From: JANNSX01 sp963741525
GTDB lineage: Bacteria; Pseudomonadota; Alphaproteobacteria; Rhizobiales; Hyphomicrobiaceae
Length of the DNA stretch: 64,000 nucleotides
Direction: 5' to 3'
Assembly (NCBI GenBank): GCA_963741525.1
Contig: CAVUIW010000009.1
Coordinates: forward strand, 62,001 to 126,000
Shown: piece after piece, positions 1 through 8,463 of the stretch
Numbering within the stretch: the stretch's first letter is position 1
Layout: each line of letters begins with the position of its first letter
Translations under genes and position numbers: made by a program
The notes under the pieces: model-generated
What the model was told of the DNA's origin: nothing
What the model saw: only the letters and a program-made list of their open reading frames with translations
The model's database searches: none

Positions 1-478
1 ACACCTGCTCGGTCCCGCCGCCGCGCGGCCGCCGGCAGTGAATGTCGTAATCTTTCCCCTTCTCGCCGCGGGAATAGTATTCGTAGGGCCCGGAGGCGAA
101 GGGCGCCGATTGCTCATCCTCTTTCGTGCGCCCTTTCAGCTCCTGATAGATTTCCTCGGCGAGCGTCGCACTGTCTGCGAGCACGGCCTTCGAATAGGCA
201 TTCTCCTTTTCAAGGTAGTCACGAATCTCGGGCGGCAGCAGCTTCACGTCGTTGACGGCCTCCTGCCAGTTCTCGGCGCGGAGCCAGGCGAAGGGATCGT
301 TGAGCGTCACGCCGTGCACGCTGCGGCTGACGGGTTTGCCCTGAGCCCTCGGCGGTAGCGGGATGGTGACCGCGCTTGTCGCGCTGACGGTTGTCTCCGC
401 CATCCGCACGATTGCCGGAGGCGGATTGGCCAGCTCACGGGCGATCAGGTCTTGAAGGTCGGTGGCAAGCTCGGCCAT
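1..478 (-). CDS. ptrB: Oligopeptidase B (S9 family serine peptidase), N-terminal part
   Basis: The first about 159 residues of an S9A prolyl-oligopeptidase-type enzyme are visible; the rest lies left of the window. After a variable N-terminus comes DPFAWLRAENWQE, then a helical stretch ending LEKENAY, which is the propeller-domain entry typical of oligopeptidase B. Family members cleave short peptides after Arg/Lys in the cytoplasm. The ATG at 478 is preceded by GGAG at good spacing. The gene is divergent from hisA. The catalytic Ser-Asp-His region is outside the window, so activity cannot be judged. Confidence 0.8.
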   Translation of the reverse strand, partial: MAELATDLQDLIARELANPPPAIVRMAETTVSATSAVTIPLPPRAQGKPVSRSVHGVTLNDPFAWLRAENWQEAVNDVKLLPPEIRDYLEKENAYSKAVLADSATLAEEIYQELKGRTKEDEQSAPFASGPYEYYSRGEKGKDYDIHCRRPRGGGTEQV

Positions 479-624
479 GGGTGTTCGCTCCGGCCGGCGG
501 TTCCCGGCATTGATCCCAACCGAGGCTATCGCCCGGTGGGCGATCAACGCAACAGGTTGAAAGCTTCAAGCTGTAACAACACCCAATCTCGACAACCCCT
601 CGCCAACCCCTTAACCAACGCGCC

Positions 625-1359
625 ATGATCCTCTACCCCGCCATCGATTTGAAGGACGGCCAGTGTGTTCGTCTCCGCCAGGGCGACATGGCGGCGGCGA
701 CTGTGTTCAACGCTGACCCGGCCGACCAGGCCAAGAGCTTCGCACGCCAGGGGTTCCAGTACCTGCACGTCGTCGACCTCAACGGCGCCTTCGCCGGCAA
801 GCCGGTCAACGGCCCGGCGGTCGAGGCGATCCTCGCCGCGGTTTCCATGCCGGTTCAGCTCGGCGGCGGCATTCGCGACATGGGCCAGATCGAGGCCTGG
901 CTCGACAAGGGCATTGCCCGCGTGATCCTCGGCACGGTCGCCGTTCGCAACCCTGCGCTCGTGAAGCAGGCGGCGGCGAGCTTTCCCGGCCGCGTCGCCG
1001 TCGGCATCGACGCCCGCGAAGGCAAGGTCGCGGTCGAGGGCTGGGCCGAGACGAGCACGCTTCAATCCGCCGACCTCGCCCGGCGCTTCGAGGATGCGGG
1101 TGTCACGGCGATCATCTTCACGGATATCGGGCGGGACGGGCTGCTGAAGGGCCTCAACCTGCCGGCGACGCGAGCGCTGGCGGATGCGACCGCGATCCCC
1201 GTCATCGCCTCGGGCGGCCTCGCCTCGCTCGCCGATATCGATGCGCTGCTATTGCCAGAGAACGTGAAGCTCGCTGGTGCCATTGCGGGCCGCGCCCTCT
1301 ATGACGGATCGCTCGATGGGCCGGAGGCGTTGCGGCGGCTCAAGGCAGCCTCGCGCTGA
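625..1359 (+). CDS. hisA: HisA, ProFAR isomerase (histidine biosynthesis)
   Basis: 244 residues, full length for the (beta/alpha)8-barrel enzyme that isomerises ProFAR to PRFAR in the fourth step of histidine biosynthesis. The N-terminal PAIDLKDGQCVRL carries the first catalytic Asp; LGGGIRD and the C-terminal TDIGRDG and ASGGLAS segments are the phosphate-binding and second-Asp regions. It starts at an ATG without an obvious ribosome site. In related genomes hisA follows hisB-hisH and precedes hisF directly. Here a divergent peptidase gene lies upstream, and an ORF6N gene separates it from hisF. Confidence 0.95.
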   Translation: MILYPAIDLKDGQCVRLRQGDMAAATVFNADPADQAKSFARQGFQYLHVVDLNGAFAGKPVNGPAVEAILAAVSMPVQLGGGIRDMGQIEAWLDKGIARVILGTVAVRNPALVKQAAASFPGRVAVGIDAREGKVAVEGWAETSTLQSADLARRFEDAGVTAIIFTDIGRDGLLKGLNLPATRALADATAIPVIASGGLASLADIDALLLPENVKLAGAIAGRALYDGSLDGPEALRRLKAASR

Positions 1360-1364
1360 CGTCC

Positions 1365-1932
1365 TCAGCCACGGCTTCTCGGAGGTACGAAGCCCGATTG
1401 GCCGCTTGGGCTTCTCCTCGGGTAGGGCGACCAGCCTCTGGATGGCGTCGAAAACCACTTTGAACTGCCTGTCGTATTTCTGCTCAAGCTCAGCGATTTT
1501 TCGGGAAAGCCCGGTGTTGTTCGCAAGCATGTGGCGGAGCTGAACGAATGTTCGCATAATCTGTATGTTGACGTGACCCGCCCGATCACTGCGAAGTACG
1601 CTGGACAGCATTGCGATACCTTGCTCGGTGAAGGCATATGGCAGGTAGCGTCGTCCGCCCCAGTCACTTGAGATGCCAGTTTGGCTTCTCAAGTCTTTGA
1701 ACTCTTCCTCGTTAAGTTGAAACATGAAGTCTTCAGGGAACCGCTCGAGGTTTCGCTTGACCGCACGGGTCAGCGCTCCTGTTTCGACCTGGTAGAGAAT
1801 CGCGAGGTCGGAATCGATCATCACCTTTTGCGCACGAATGATCCGGATGCAGCGCGCGACTTGCTCCAAAGGCACCACCGCAGCGTCCTTGCCGGACTTC
1901 TTCGAGCTTGTATCGGATCTCTTTGCACCCAT
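1365..1932 (-). CDS. ORF6N-domain DNA-binding protein, probable 1-nt frameshift near the 3' end
   Basis: The protein has an N-terminal ORF6N domain: QKVMIDSDLAILYQVET, then NLERFPEDFMFQL and LPYAFTEQGIAMLSSVL. These domains occur in phage antirepressor-like and mobile-element proteins. It ends in a coiled-coil-like segment (SRKIAELEQKYDRQF). The uninterrupted frame runs on to 1249, inside hisA, ending in an atypical tail after KRPIGLRTS. Removing one G near 1400 gives KRPIGFVPPRSRG and a stop at 1365, leaving 5 bp to hisA. IGF is, as I recall, the usual C-terminal signature, so the long overlap is probably an indel artefact. The gene sits antisense inside the his operon and suggests lateral insertion. 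Confidence 0.75.
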
Positions 1933-1999
1933 TTCACCCGACTAACCGATTTTTACAATGTTGGCTATAAGGCCAGCAGTCATCAAAAAGGCCAGCCCA

Positions 2000-2782
2000 A
2001 TGCTCACCATCCGTGTCATTCCCTGTCTCGACGTCAAGGACGGCCGGGTGGTGAAGGGCGTCAACTTCGTCGACTTGAGGGATGCGGGCGATCCGGTCGA
2101 GATCGCCACCGCCTATGACGCCGCCGGGGCCGACGAGCTCTGCTTCCTCGACATCACCGCGAGCCACGAAAACCGCGGCACCATCATCGATGTCGTCCGG
2201 CGCACCGCTGAGCGCTGTTTCATGCCGCTGACGGTCGGCGGCGGGGTCAGGACGCTCGAGGATATCCGCGGGTTGCTGACGGCCGGCGCCGACAAGGTCT
2301 CCATAAACACGGCGGCCATCACCGATCGCTCGCTGGTCGCCCGGGCGGCCGAGAAGTTCGGCAGCCAGTGCGTGGTGGTGGCAGTCGATGCCAAGCGCGT
2401 TGGCAACGGCGGACCGCCCCACCGCTACGAGATCTTCACCCATGGCGGCCGGAAAGAAACCGGCCTCGAGGCCATCGCCTACGCGGAAGAGGTGACGCGC
2501 CTCGGCGCGGGCGAGATCCTGCTCACCTCCATGGATCGCGACGGCACGCGGCAGGGCTTCGACCTCGAGTTGACCCGCCGCATTGCCGATGCGGTTCCGA
2601 TCCCGGTCATCGCCTCGGGCGGCGTCGGAACGCTCGACCATCTGGTGGCGGGTATCAAGGAGGGCCATGCGAGCGCGGTGCTCGCCGCGTCGATCTTCCA
2701 TTTCGGGGAATTCACCGTCCGGCAGGCGAAAGATCGGCTGGCTGAGGCCGGCATTGCCGTCCGGCTCGATAACCCTGTCTAG
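2000..2782 (+). CDS. hisF: HisF, imidazole glycerol phosphate synthase cyclase subunit
   Basis: 260 residues from the ATG at 2000; an in-frame ATG at 1958 would add 14 non-homologous residues. HisF forms IGP and AICAR from PRFAR, using ammonia from HisH. The start MLTIRVIPCLDVKDGRVVKG carries the first catalytic Asp, and VVAVDAKR the second; ASGGVGTLDHL and SAVLAASIFHFGEF are the phosphate-binding and C-terminal signatures. It is divergent from the ORF6N gene by 67 bp, so it may need its own promoter. The stop codon is embedded in a palindromic repeat (CTAGTGGCC arm). Confidence 0.96.
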   Translation: MLTIRVIPCLDVKDGRVVKGVNFVDLRDAGDPVEIATAYDAAGADELCFLDITASHENRGTIIDVVRRTAERCFMPLTVGGGVRTLEDIRGLLTAGADKVSINTAAITDRSLVARAAEKFGSQCVVVAVDAKRVGNGGPPHRYEIFTHGGRKETGLEAIAYAEEVTRLGAGEILLTSMDRDGTRQGFDLELTRRIADAVPIPVIASGGVGTLDHLVAGIKEGHASAVLAASIFHFGEFTVRQAKDRLAEAGIAVRLDNPV

Positions 2783-3107
2783 TGGCCTGTCGCGCCTAAA
2801 TCGCATCATGGCCGCGAGCGCTTTCGATTTAGTCGCGACATAAGGGCCACTAGCGATGTCATTGGCTTGGTGTGGCGTTCAACGCGCCTGAGTTGACACG
2901 AACCTCGCCGCAGTACTGGTCAACTAAGGCGCGACGCCACACTAGTGTCCCGATCGCGAAGTTCGTCACCACCTGCCGCTGTCACAACGCGAACTTCGCG
3001 ATCGACAAGGACACTAGACGAGTCAATGGCTTAGTGTGGCGTTATGTTCGCAAGTCCGCGCTATGAGCCAGCCGCAAGATGGACGCGGACTTGCCAACCG
3101 CCACACT
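2779..3107. repeat. Block of four modular palindromic repeats between hisF and hisE
   Basis: Four imperfect palindromes of about 73-76 bp lie end to end. Unit A is 2779-2853 (ends CTAGTGGCC / GGCCACTAG). Unit B is 2870-2942 (GTGTGGCG / CGCCACAC, inner arms around AGTTGAC / GTCAACT). Unit C is 2942-3017 (CTAGTGTCC / GGACACTAG, inner CGAAGTTCG). Unit D is 3033-3107 (AGTGTGGCG / CGCCACACT, inner GCAAGTCCGCG). Each could fold into a long hairpin. The same units recur in other combinations at 27492-27653 and 63209-63372. No gene is seen here. Confidence 0.9.
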
Positions 3108-3207
3108 TGCAAAGCTGATCTGCCGCATGTCGTTTTGTGTTGCATTGCAACAAAATGCCGCCAAATGCTTGGCATCCGGCTGATTTGCCGGTCGGACAAG
3201 GCTCGAC

Positions 3208-3543
3208 ATGGCAGACGACGTCATCTCCCGGCTGGCCGCCCTGATCCACGAGCGTCGGCAGTCCGCGCCCGAGACCTCCTACACGCGCCAGCTGATCGAT
3301 GCGGGGACCGCCAAGCCGGCCAAGAAACTCGGCGAGGAGGCGACCGAAATGGTCATCGCCGCCCTGATGGAGGACGACGAGCGGCTCCGCGACGAGGCGG
3401 CCGACCTGATCTACCATCTGCTGGTCGTTCTCGAATGCCGCAACGTGCCGGTGGCCGATGTGCTCGCCGAGCTCGAGCGGCGTTTCTCTATGTCGGGCGT
3501 CGCCGAGAAGGCGGCCCGCAAGCCACCGAAGCCTCCGGTTTAG
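3208..3543 (+). CDS. hisE: HisE, phosphoribosyl-ATP pyrophosphatase
   Basis: 111 residues, typical for a stand-alone HisE of the MazG-like all-alpha NTP pyrophosphohydrolase superfamily. It converts phosphoribosyl-ATP to phosphoribosyl-AMP, the second histidine step. KKLGEEATEMVIAA and DEAADLIYHLLVVL are the metal-binding helices with the conserved E and D residues. The ATG at 3208 follows the repeat block. coaA begins 2 bp after the stop, so the two are almost certainly cotranscribed. Confidence 0.95.
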   Translation: MADDVISRLAALIHERRQSAPETSYTRQLIDAGTAKPAKKLGEEATEMVIAALMEDDERLRDEAADLIYHLLVVLECRNVPVADVLAELERRFSMSGVAEKAARKPPKPPV

Positions 3544-3545
3544 CG

Positions 3546-4520
3546 ATGCAAAAAAAGCAAGTGCGCCGCGTCGAGCGGTCGAAGATCGACTTCTCGCCCT
3601 ACCGCACCTTCTCGCGGGCGGAGTGGTCGCGGCTGCGCGCCGATACGCCGATGACGCTCGCCGATGCCGATCTCGTGGCGCTGTCGGGCCTCATCGAGCG
3701 GGTGAATTCGGCCGAGGTGACCGAGATCTATCTGCCGCTCTCCCGCCTCATCAATCTGCACGTCCAGGCCTCGCAGAGTCTGCACGCCGTGACGACGAAA
3801 TTCCTCGGCCGCAACGACAGCAAGATGCCCTTCATCATCGGCGTCGCCGGCTCCGTCGCCGTGGGTAAAAGCACCATGGCGCGCGTGCTGCAGGCGTTGC
3901 TCGCGCGCTGGCCGGCGCACCCGCAAGTCGATCTCGTCCCGACCGATGGCTTCCTGCTCCCCAATCGCGCGCTGGAAGAACGCGGCATCATGGATCGAAA
4001 GGGGTTTCCGGAAAGCTTCGACAGCGGCCGGCTCTTGAACTTCCTCGCCAACGTGAAGGCGGGACGGCGGAACGTGACGGCACCGGTCTACTCGCACTTC
4101 TCCTACGACATCGTCGCGAACGAGGAAATCACCGTCGACCAGCCCGACATCCTGATCGTCGAGGGCCTCAACGTGCTGCAGCCGGCACGGTTGCCGAAAG
4201 ATGGCGAGGGTATTCCATTCGTCTCGGATTTCTTCGATTTCTCGATCTATATCGATGCGCCGCTACCGGTCATCGAGACTTGGTATGTCGAGCGGTTTCT
4301 AAGATTGCGGGAGACCGCGTTCCGCGATCCGGCCGCCTACTTCCATCGCTATGCGAGCCTCGACGACACGCAATCGAGGGCGCGCGCGCTGTCGATCTGG
4401 ACGTCGATCAACGAGAAAAACCTGCTCGAGAACATCCTCCCCACCCGCCGCCGCGCCGATCTCATCCTGGCCAAGGGCGCCGATCACGCGGTGGAACGCG
4501 TGGAGCTGAGAAAGCTATGA
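3546..4520 (+). CDS. coaA: Type I pantothenate kinase
   Basis: 324 residues from the ATG at 3546; a longer open frame upstream has no homology. CoaA phosphorylates pantothenate, the committed step of coenzyme A synthesis, in the cytoplasm. The P-loop GVAGSVAVGKST is at residues 99-110, followed by PTDGFLLPN and the Type I signature KGFPESFD. The C-terminal FRDPAAYFHRYA and LPTRRRADLIL segments are also typical. It is adjacent to hisE, as commonly seen in Hyphomicrobiales. Confidence 0.95.
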   Translation: MQKKQVRRVERSKIDFSPYRTFSRAEWSRLRADTPMTLADADLVALSGLIERVNSAEVTEIYLPLSRLINLHVQASQSLHAVTTKFLGRNDSKMPFIIGVAGSVAVGKSTMARVLQALLARWPAHPQVDLVPTDGFLLPNRALEERGIMDRKGFPESFDSGRLLNFLANVKAGRRNVTAPVYSHFSYDIVANEEITVDQPDILIVEGLNVLQPARLPKDGEGIPFVSDFFDFSIYIDAPLPVIETWYVERFLRLRETAFRDPAAYFHRYASLDDTQSRARALSIWTSINEKNLLENILPTRRRADLILAKGADHAVERVELRKL

Positions 4521-4558
4521 TGGCAGCGCTACCTCTGCCGCGATAACGCGTCTGAGAC

Positions 4559-4686
4559 CTAGTGTGCTTCCGGAAAAAGCCTGTCCCGGCGAAGGCCGGG
4601 ATGCGAAGCGGTTTTCCGATAAGAAGCACGACAAACCACGGACCCAAGGTGTCGACCTGATTCAACGAAGAACGGAAGCACTCTAG
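4559..4686. repeat. 128-bp intergenic repeat, full copy 1
   Basis: A 128-bp element bounded by CTAG, with arms GTGCTTCCGGAAA and CGGAAGCAC. It contains an inner palindrome (CCCGGC...GCCGGG) and the string AAGAAGCACGACAAACC. A second full copy of the same length is at 60023-60150 and a truncated, inverted copy at about 54058-54125. It lies between coaA and the convergent TauE gene. Confidence 0.85.
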
Positions 4687-4701
4687 CCGTTTTTGTCCAA
4701 C

Positions 4702-5439
4702 CTACAATCCACGCAACCCCTGCACTCCGATGAGGCCGCCGATCACGGCGATGAGGATGAGCACGCGCTTCCGGAAAACCTCCGGATCGCTGCCGCGGAA
4801 GCTCTTGGCGCCGATCGAGATACCGATCAGCAGCGCCGGCAAAAACAGCGCCGCCTTCCAGAAATGGTCGAGTGTGATGAGGCCGTTCCAGCTCTGAGCA
4901 CCGAGGCCAATCAAGTCCGAGCCGAGGAAATAGGCGATAATGGACGCCCGCCCCGCCACCGCTCCCGCAGGGGACGAGAAGTAGAACAGGATGATCGGTG
5001 GCCCGCCGATCCCGAAGGCGCCGTTAAACAGGCCGCCGAGACCACCGGTCGCGAGCGTCGCCGGGGCAGACGGCGCGCGCTTCAGCGCGAAGCCGCGCAG
5101 CATGAGGAACGCCGTCACGAGCACGAAGGCGGCGAGCGCCACACGCATCGGCGCCTCGGGAATCCGGGCGAGGAAATAGGCCCCGAACGGCGTGCCGATC
5201 AAAGTGCCGAGGAGCAGCAGGCCGACGGACCGCCACTGCACCTCTTTCCAGATGCCGGGAAGCAGATGCAGGCTCGCCGCCACTTCGAGCAGGAAGATCG
5301 ACGCGATCACCTCGACCGGCGGAAAGACCAGCGACAGCGCGCTGATGGTCAGCAGCGAGAAGCCGAAACCCGAGTATCCGCGCACGATCGCCGCGCCGAG
5401 AACGACGGTGACCGCATAGGCGATAGGGAACCAATCCAT
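4702..5439 (-). CDS. TauE/SafE-family sulfite/anion permease
   Basis: 245 residues, almost entirely hydrophobic with about 7-8 membrane segments. It carries the two family repeats: RGYSGFGFSLL near the N-terminus and GLGGLFNGAFGIGGPP in the middle, with a small basic loop between them. Family members export sulfite, sulfoacetate or related organic anions; the substrate here cannot be read from sequence. It is a single gene, convergent with coaA, with no sulfur-metabolism neighbour. Confidence 0.85.
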   Translation of the reverse strand: MDWFPIAYAVTVVLGAAIVRGYSGFGFSLLTISALSLVFPPVEVIASIFLLEVAASLHLLPGIWKEVQWRSVGLLLLGTLIGTPFGAYFLARIPEAPMRVALAAFVLVTAFLMLRGFALKRAPSAPATLATGGLGGLFNGAFGIGGPPIILFYFSSPAGAVAGRASIIAYFLGSDLIGLGAQSWNGLITLDHFWKAALFLPALLIGISIGAKSFRGSDPEVFRKRVLILIAVIGGLIGVQGLRGL

Positions 5440-5580
5440 GGCCGATAGTCATAGTTGTGCTCCCAACGGATGTCTCGATCCAGCTCTGGCTTTTCCGCCA
5501 TCCAGCGGCCGGCCAGGCGGTTTCCCAGCCGCGCGATCTGCTCTAAGAGCTAGGCGGACAACGATACGAAGGAGCGAGCG

Positions 5581-6468
5581 ATGGCGAAAGTGGCGTGGAT
5601 CGGCTTGGGGGTGATGGGCTATCCGATGGCGGGGCATATCCGCGCCAAGGGCGGACACGAGCTCACCGTCTATAATCGCTCGGCCGAGAAGGCGGCGAAG
5701 TGGGCGGCCCAGCATGGCGGCAAGACAGCCAGGACGCCCGCCGAGGCCGCCAAGGGCGCCGATTTCGTCTTCGCCTGCGTCGGCAATGACGACGATCTGC
5801 GCGCGGTGACGACGGCCAAGGACGGCGCGTTCGAGACGATCTCCAGAGGCACCGTCTTCATCGACAACACGACCGCCTCCGCCGATGTCGCCCGCGAGCT
5901 CGATGCCATTGCCCGCGCGAAAGGATTCGGCTTCCTCGATGCGCCGGTTTCGGGCGGACAAGCGGGCGCCGAAAATGGCCTACTCACTGTCATGGTGGGC
6001 GGCGATCCCGCAACCTTCGTCAAGGCCGAGCCGGTGATCACGCACTACGCCCGCATGGTGAAGCTCATCGGCCCGGTAGGCTCCGGCCAGCTCGCTAAGA
6101 TGGTCAACCAGATCTGCATCGCCGGGCTCGTGCAGGGGCTCTCCGAGGGCGTCGCCTTCGCCGAAAAGGCCGGCCTCGACATCCCGGCCGTCATGGAGAC
6201 GATCTCGAAGGGCGCCGCCGGCTCCTGGCAGATGGAGAACCGCTGGAAGACGATGGCGGAGGGCAAGTTCACCTTCGGCTTCGCCGTCGACTGGATGCGT
6301 AAGGACTTGGGAATTTGCCTCGAGGAGGCGCGCCGCAATCATGCGCATCTGCCGGTGACGGCGCTCGTCGACCAGTTCTACTCCGAGGTGCAGCGCATGG
6401 GCGGCGGCCGTTGGGACACGTCGAGCCTGCTGGCGCGGTTGCGGCATGCTGAGAAGGGGAGAGTATGA
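5581..6468 (+). CDS. NAD(P)-dependent beta-hydroxyacid dehydrogenase (3-hydroxyisobutyrate dehydrogenase family)
   Basis: 295 residues. The Rossmann motif GLGVMGYPMAGH (residues 8-19) is followed by the substrate-binding DAPVSGGQAGAENG and the catalytic Lys segment GQLAKMVNQ. These are hallmarks of the 3-hydroxyisobutyrate, tartronate-semialdehyde and glyoxylate/succinic-semialdehyde reductase group, so the exact substrate is open. A good ribosome site (AAGGAG) precedes the ATG. The stop overlaps the start of the MAPEG gene by 4 bp, so the next two genes are probably translationally coupled to it. Confidence 0.88.
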   Translation: MAKVAWIGLGVMGYPMAGHIRAKGGHELTVYNRSAEKAAKWAAQHGGKTARTPAEAAKGADFVFACVGNDDDLRAVTTAKDGAFETISRGTVFIDNTTASADVARELDAIARAKGFGFLDAPVSGGQAGAENGLLTVMVGGDPATFVKAEPVITHYARMVKLIGPVGSGQLAKMVNQICIAGLVQGLSEGVAFAEKAGLDIPAVMETISKGAAGSWQMENRWKTMAEGKFTFGFAVDWMRKDLGICLEEARRNHAHLPVTALVDQFYSEVQRMGGGRWDTSSLLARLRHAEKGRV

Positions 6469-6860
6469 TGAGCATCGGAAACACCGCACTCTATGCGGCT
6501 CTCCTCGCGCTCGTGCTCGTCGTGCTTTCAATTCGCGTCGTCGGCGTGCGCCGATCACGGCGGATCTCGCTCGGCGACGGAGATGACGCCGATTTGAGAG
6601 GCCGCATCCGGGCTCACGGCAACTTCATCGAGTACACGCCGATGGCGCTGCTGCTGATGGCCTTTGCCGAGACACAGGGCGGCTCGCTTTGGATCATCCA
6701 TGCGATGGGGCTCGCGCTGCTCGGCGGGCGCATTGCCCACGCCGTCGCGGTGTCGCCGGTGCAGCAGATCATGGTCTTGCGCGCCACCGGAATGACGCTG
6801 ACGTTCACCGTGCTCATTGTCGGAGCCCTCGCCAACCTCTGGCTGAGCCTCGGCGGATGA
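6465..6860 (+). CDS. MAPEG-family membrane protein
   Basis: 131 residues with about four membrane helices. The MAPEG core is clear: LRGRIRAHGNFIEYTPMALLL in the first half, then GGRIAHAVAV and RATGMTLTF. In eukaryotes the family covers glutathione- or lipid-acting enzymes; bacterial members are mostly uncharacterised and may be glutathione transferases. The ATG overlaps the dehydrogenase stop, and its own stop overlaps the start of the thioesterase (ATGA), making a tight three-gene operon. Confidence 0.85.
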   Translation: MMSIGNTALYAALLALVLVVLSIRVVGVRRSRRISLGDGDDADLRGRIRAHGNFIEYTPMALLLMAFAETQGGSLWIIHAMGLALLGGRIAHAVAVSPVQQIMVLRATGMTLTFTVLIVGALANLWLSLGG

Positions 6861-7288
6861 ACGCCAAGGCTGCCAGCATTCCACCGCTCGAAGTCGGTCG
6901 GCGGCTGCTCGCCAAGAACCGCGTGCTGCAATGGCTCGGCGCCGAGATCGTCTCGCTCGAGCCCGGCCACGCCGTGCTCGCCATGACCGTCGGCGAGAGC
7001 CACGCGAACGTCATCGGCGTCGGCCATGGCGGCGTCGTCTTCACGCTGGCCGATGCTGCCTTCGGCTTTGCCGCCGGCTGCCGCAATGAGCGAGTGATGT
7101 CGGCGGACGCCGAGATCCGGTTCCTCACCCCCGCCAAGGTAGGCGAGCGCCTCGAAGCCGAGGCCCGCGAGGTCTGGCGGCGCGAACCCAACAGCGTCTA
7201 TGACGTGGAGCTGCGCCAGGGCGGCCGTGTCGTGGCACTGGTCAGGGGCCGCATCCGGTCGTTGGGCGAGCCGCACTTTACGGAATGA
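6857..7288 (+). CDS. PaaI-type hotdog-fold thioesterase
   Basis: 143 residues from the ATG at 6857, which overlaps the MAPEG stop. The hotdog-fold signature GVGHGGVVFTLADAAFGFA matches the PaaI group, in which hydroxyphenylacetyl-CoA and similar acyl-CoA thioesters are hydrolysed. No phenylacetate-degradation genes lie nearby, so paaI orthology is not claimed; it is more likely a general acyl-CoA thioesterase serving the same operon. Confidence 0.85.
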   Translation: MNAKAASIPPLEVGRRLLAKNRVLQWLGAEIVSLEPGHAVLAMTVGESHANVIGVGHGGVVFTLADAAFGFAAGCRNERVMSADAEIRFLTPAKVGERLEAEAREVWRREPNSVYDVELRQGGRVVALVRGRIRSLGEPHFTE

Positions 7289-7481
7289 GTTGGCGCATCG
7301 ATCCCTGCACGCCGGCGGTCCTGCCCTTGCGGCAAACCGCGAAGGCGCATATGCGGATGCTGAGAAGCGAGCCCAAGCTTGGCGACGTATCTTTGCTCGT
7401 CGCGCCGCCGCATAAGGGCTCGAGGACGCGATCGAGGCGGTTCGGCGGAGGTTTGGGCGAGCGAAAAGCTCGGCGATTCGA

Positions 7482-8390
7482 ATGCCCATGCCCACCCGCC
7501 TCATCCCCTTCCTCTTCGTCATCCTCTGGTCGACGGGATTCATCTTTGCGCGGATCGTGGCGGCGCATGCCGAGCCGTTGACGTTTCTCACTGTTCGCTT
7601 CGGAACGGCGCTCCTCGTCATTTCGGCGATCGCCCTGGCGACACGGGCGTCTTGGCCGGATCGTACCGCCGCCGGGCATGCCGTCATCGCCGGCGCACTC
7701 CTGCACGCGGGCTATCTCGGGCCGGTGTTCTGGGCCATCGCCAACGGCATGTCGGCCGGCATCTCGGCGCTGATCGTCTCGATGCAGCCGATCCTGACCG
7801 CGTTCCTCGCCGCGTGGTGGCTCGGTGAGCGGATCAGGCCGAGGCACTGGGCGGGACTCACTCTGGGGCTGGCGGGCGTCGCCCTCGTGCTGTGGCCGAA
7901 GATCGTCGAGGGCACGGCCGATGCCCAGGCCGATACCATTCTGGCCTCGATCCTCGGCCTCCTCGGCATCACGCTCGGCAGCATTTACCAGAAGCGCTTC
8001 GGCGGCGGCCTCGACCTGCGCTCGGCCGGCACGTTTCAGTTCCTTGGTGGCACACTGGTGGTCGCCACGGGGGCCATCCTCATGGAGCAGGGCCGGATCG
8101 CCTGGACGGGCGAGCTATTCTTCGCGCTCGCCTGGTCCGTGCTCGTGCTGTCCCTGGGCGCTATCTCGCTGTTAATGATCATGATCCGCCGGGGCGCCAT
8201 CTCGCGGGTGGCGGCCTATTTTTACCTTGTCCCGCCGGTCACGGCCTTGATGGCTTATGCCGTGTTCGGCGAAACCATGGTTCCCGTGCAATTCGTCGGC
8301 ATGCTGCTTGCTTGTCTGGCCGTGTTTCTCGTCACGGGACTCCCCACCAAGGGCCAAGACGCCACAGCCGGGCGCCCGCGCGGCGCTTGA
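7482..8390 (+). CDS. EamA/DMT-family transporter
   Basis: 302 residues with ten predicted membrane helices arranged as two EamA repeats. The first starts FLFVILWSTGFIFARIVA and ends in WWLGERIRPRHWAGLTLGLAGV. The second ends in YAVFGETMVPVQFVGMLLA. Members export metabolites such as amino acids, but the substrate is unknown here. The 190 bp upstream hold no other gene. It is the first of four EamA genes in the window. Confidence 0.87.
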   Translation: MPMPTRLIPFLFVILWSTGFIFARIVAAHAEPLTFLTVRFGTALLVISAIALATRASWPDRTAAGHAVIAGALLHAGYLGPVFWAIANGMSAGISALIVSMQPILTAFLAAWWLGERIRPRHWAGLTLGLAGVALVLWPKIVEGTADAQADTILASILGLLGITLGSIYQKRFGGGLDLRSAGTFQFLGGTLVVATGAILMEQGRIAWTGELFFALAWSVLVLSLGAISLLMIMIRRGAISRVAAYFYLVPPVTALMAYAVFGETMVPVQFVGMLLACLAVFLVTGLPTKGQDATAGRPRGA

Positions 8391-8463
8391 ACGACCGTCG
8401 CCGTGGACGGCGGCGGCAGTGGGCCTTAGGATGAAAAGTCGTTAACCGGAGTATCGCGTCCCG

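Noticed and set aside
38..358. Plus-strand frame of 106 codons at the left edge
   Set aside because: It is antisense to the oligopeptidase B coding sequence, which has clear family motifs.
544..1065. Long minus-strand frame over hisA
   Set aside because: Shadow of hisA in high-GC DNA; composition is Arg/Ala/Asp-rich without motifs.
6857..7288. paaI of a phenylacetate pathway
   Set aside because: Only the general thioesterase family is supported; no paa genes are nearby.
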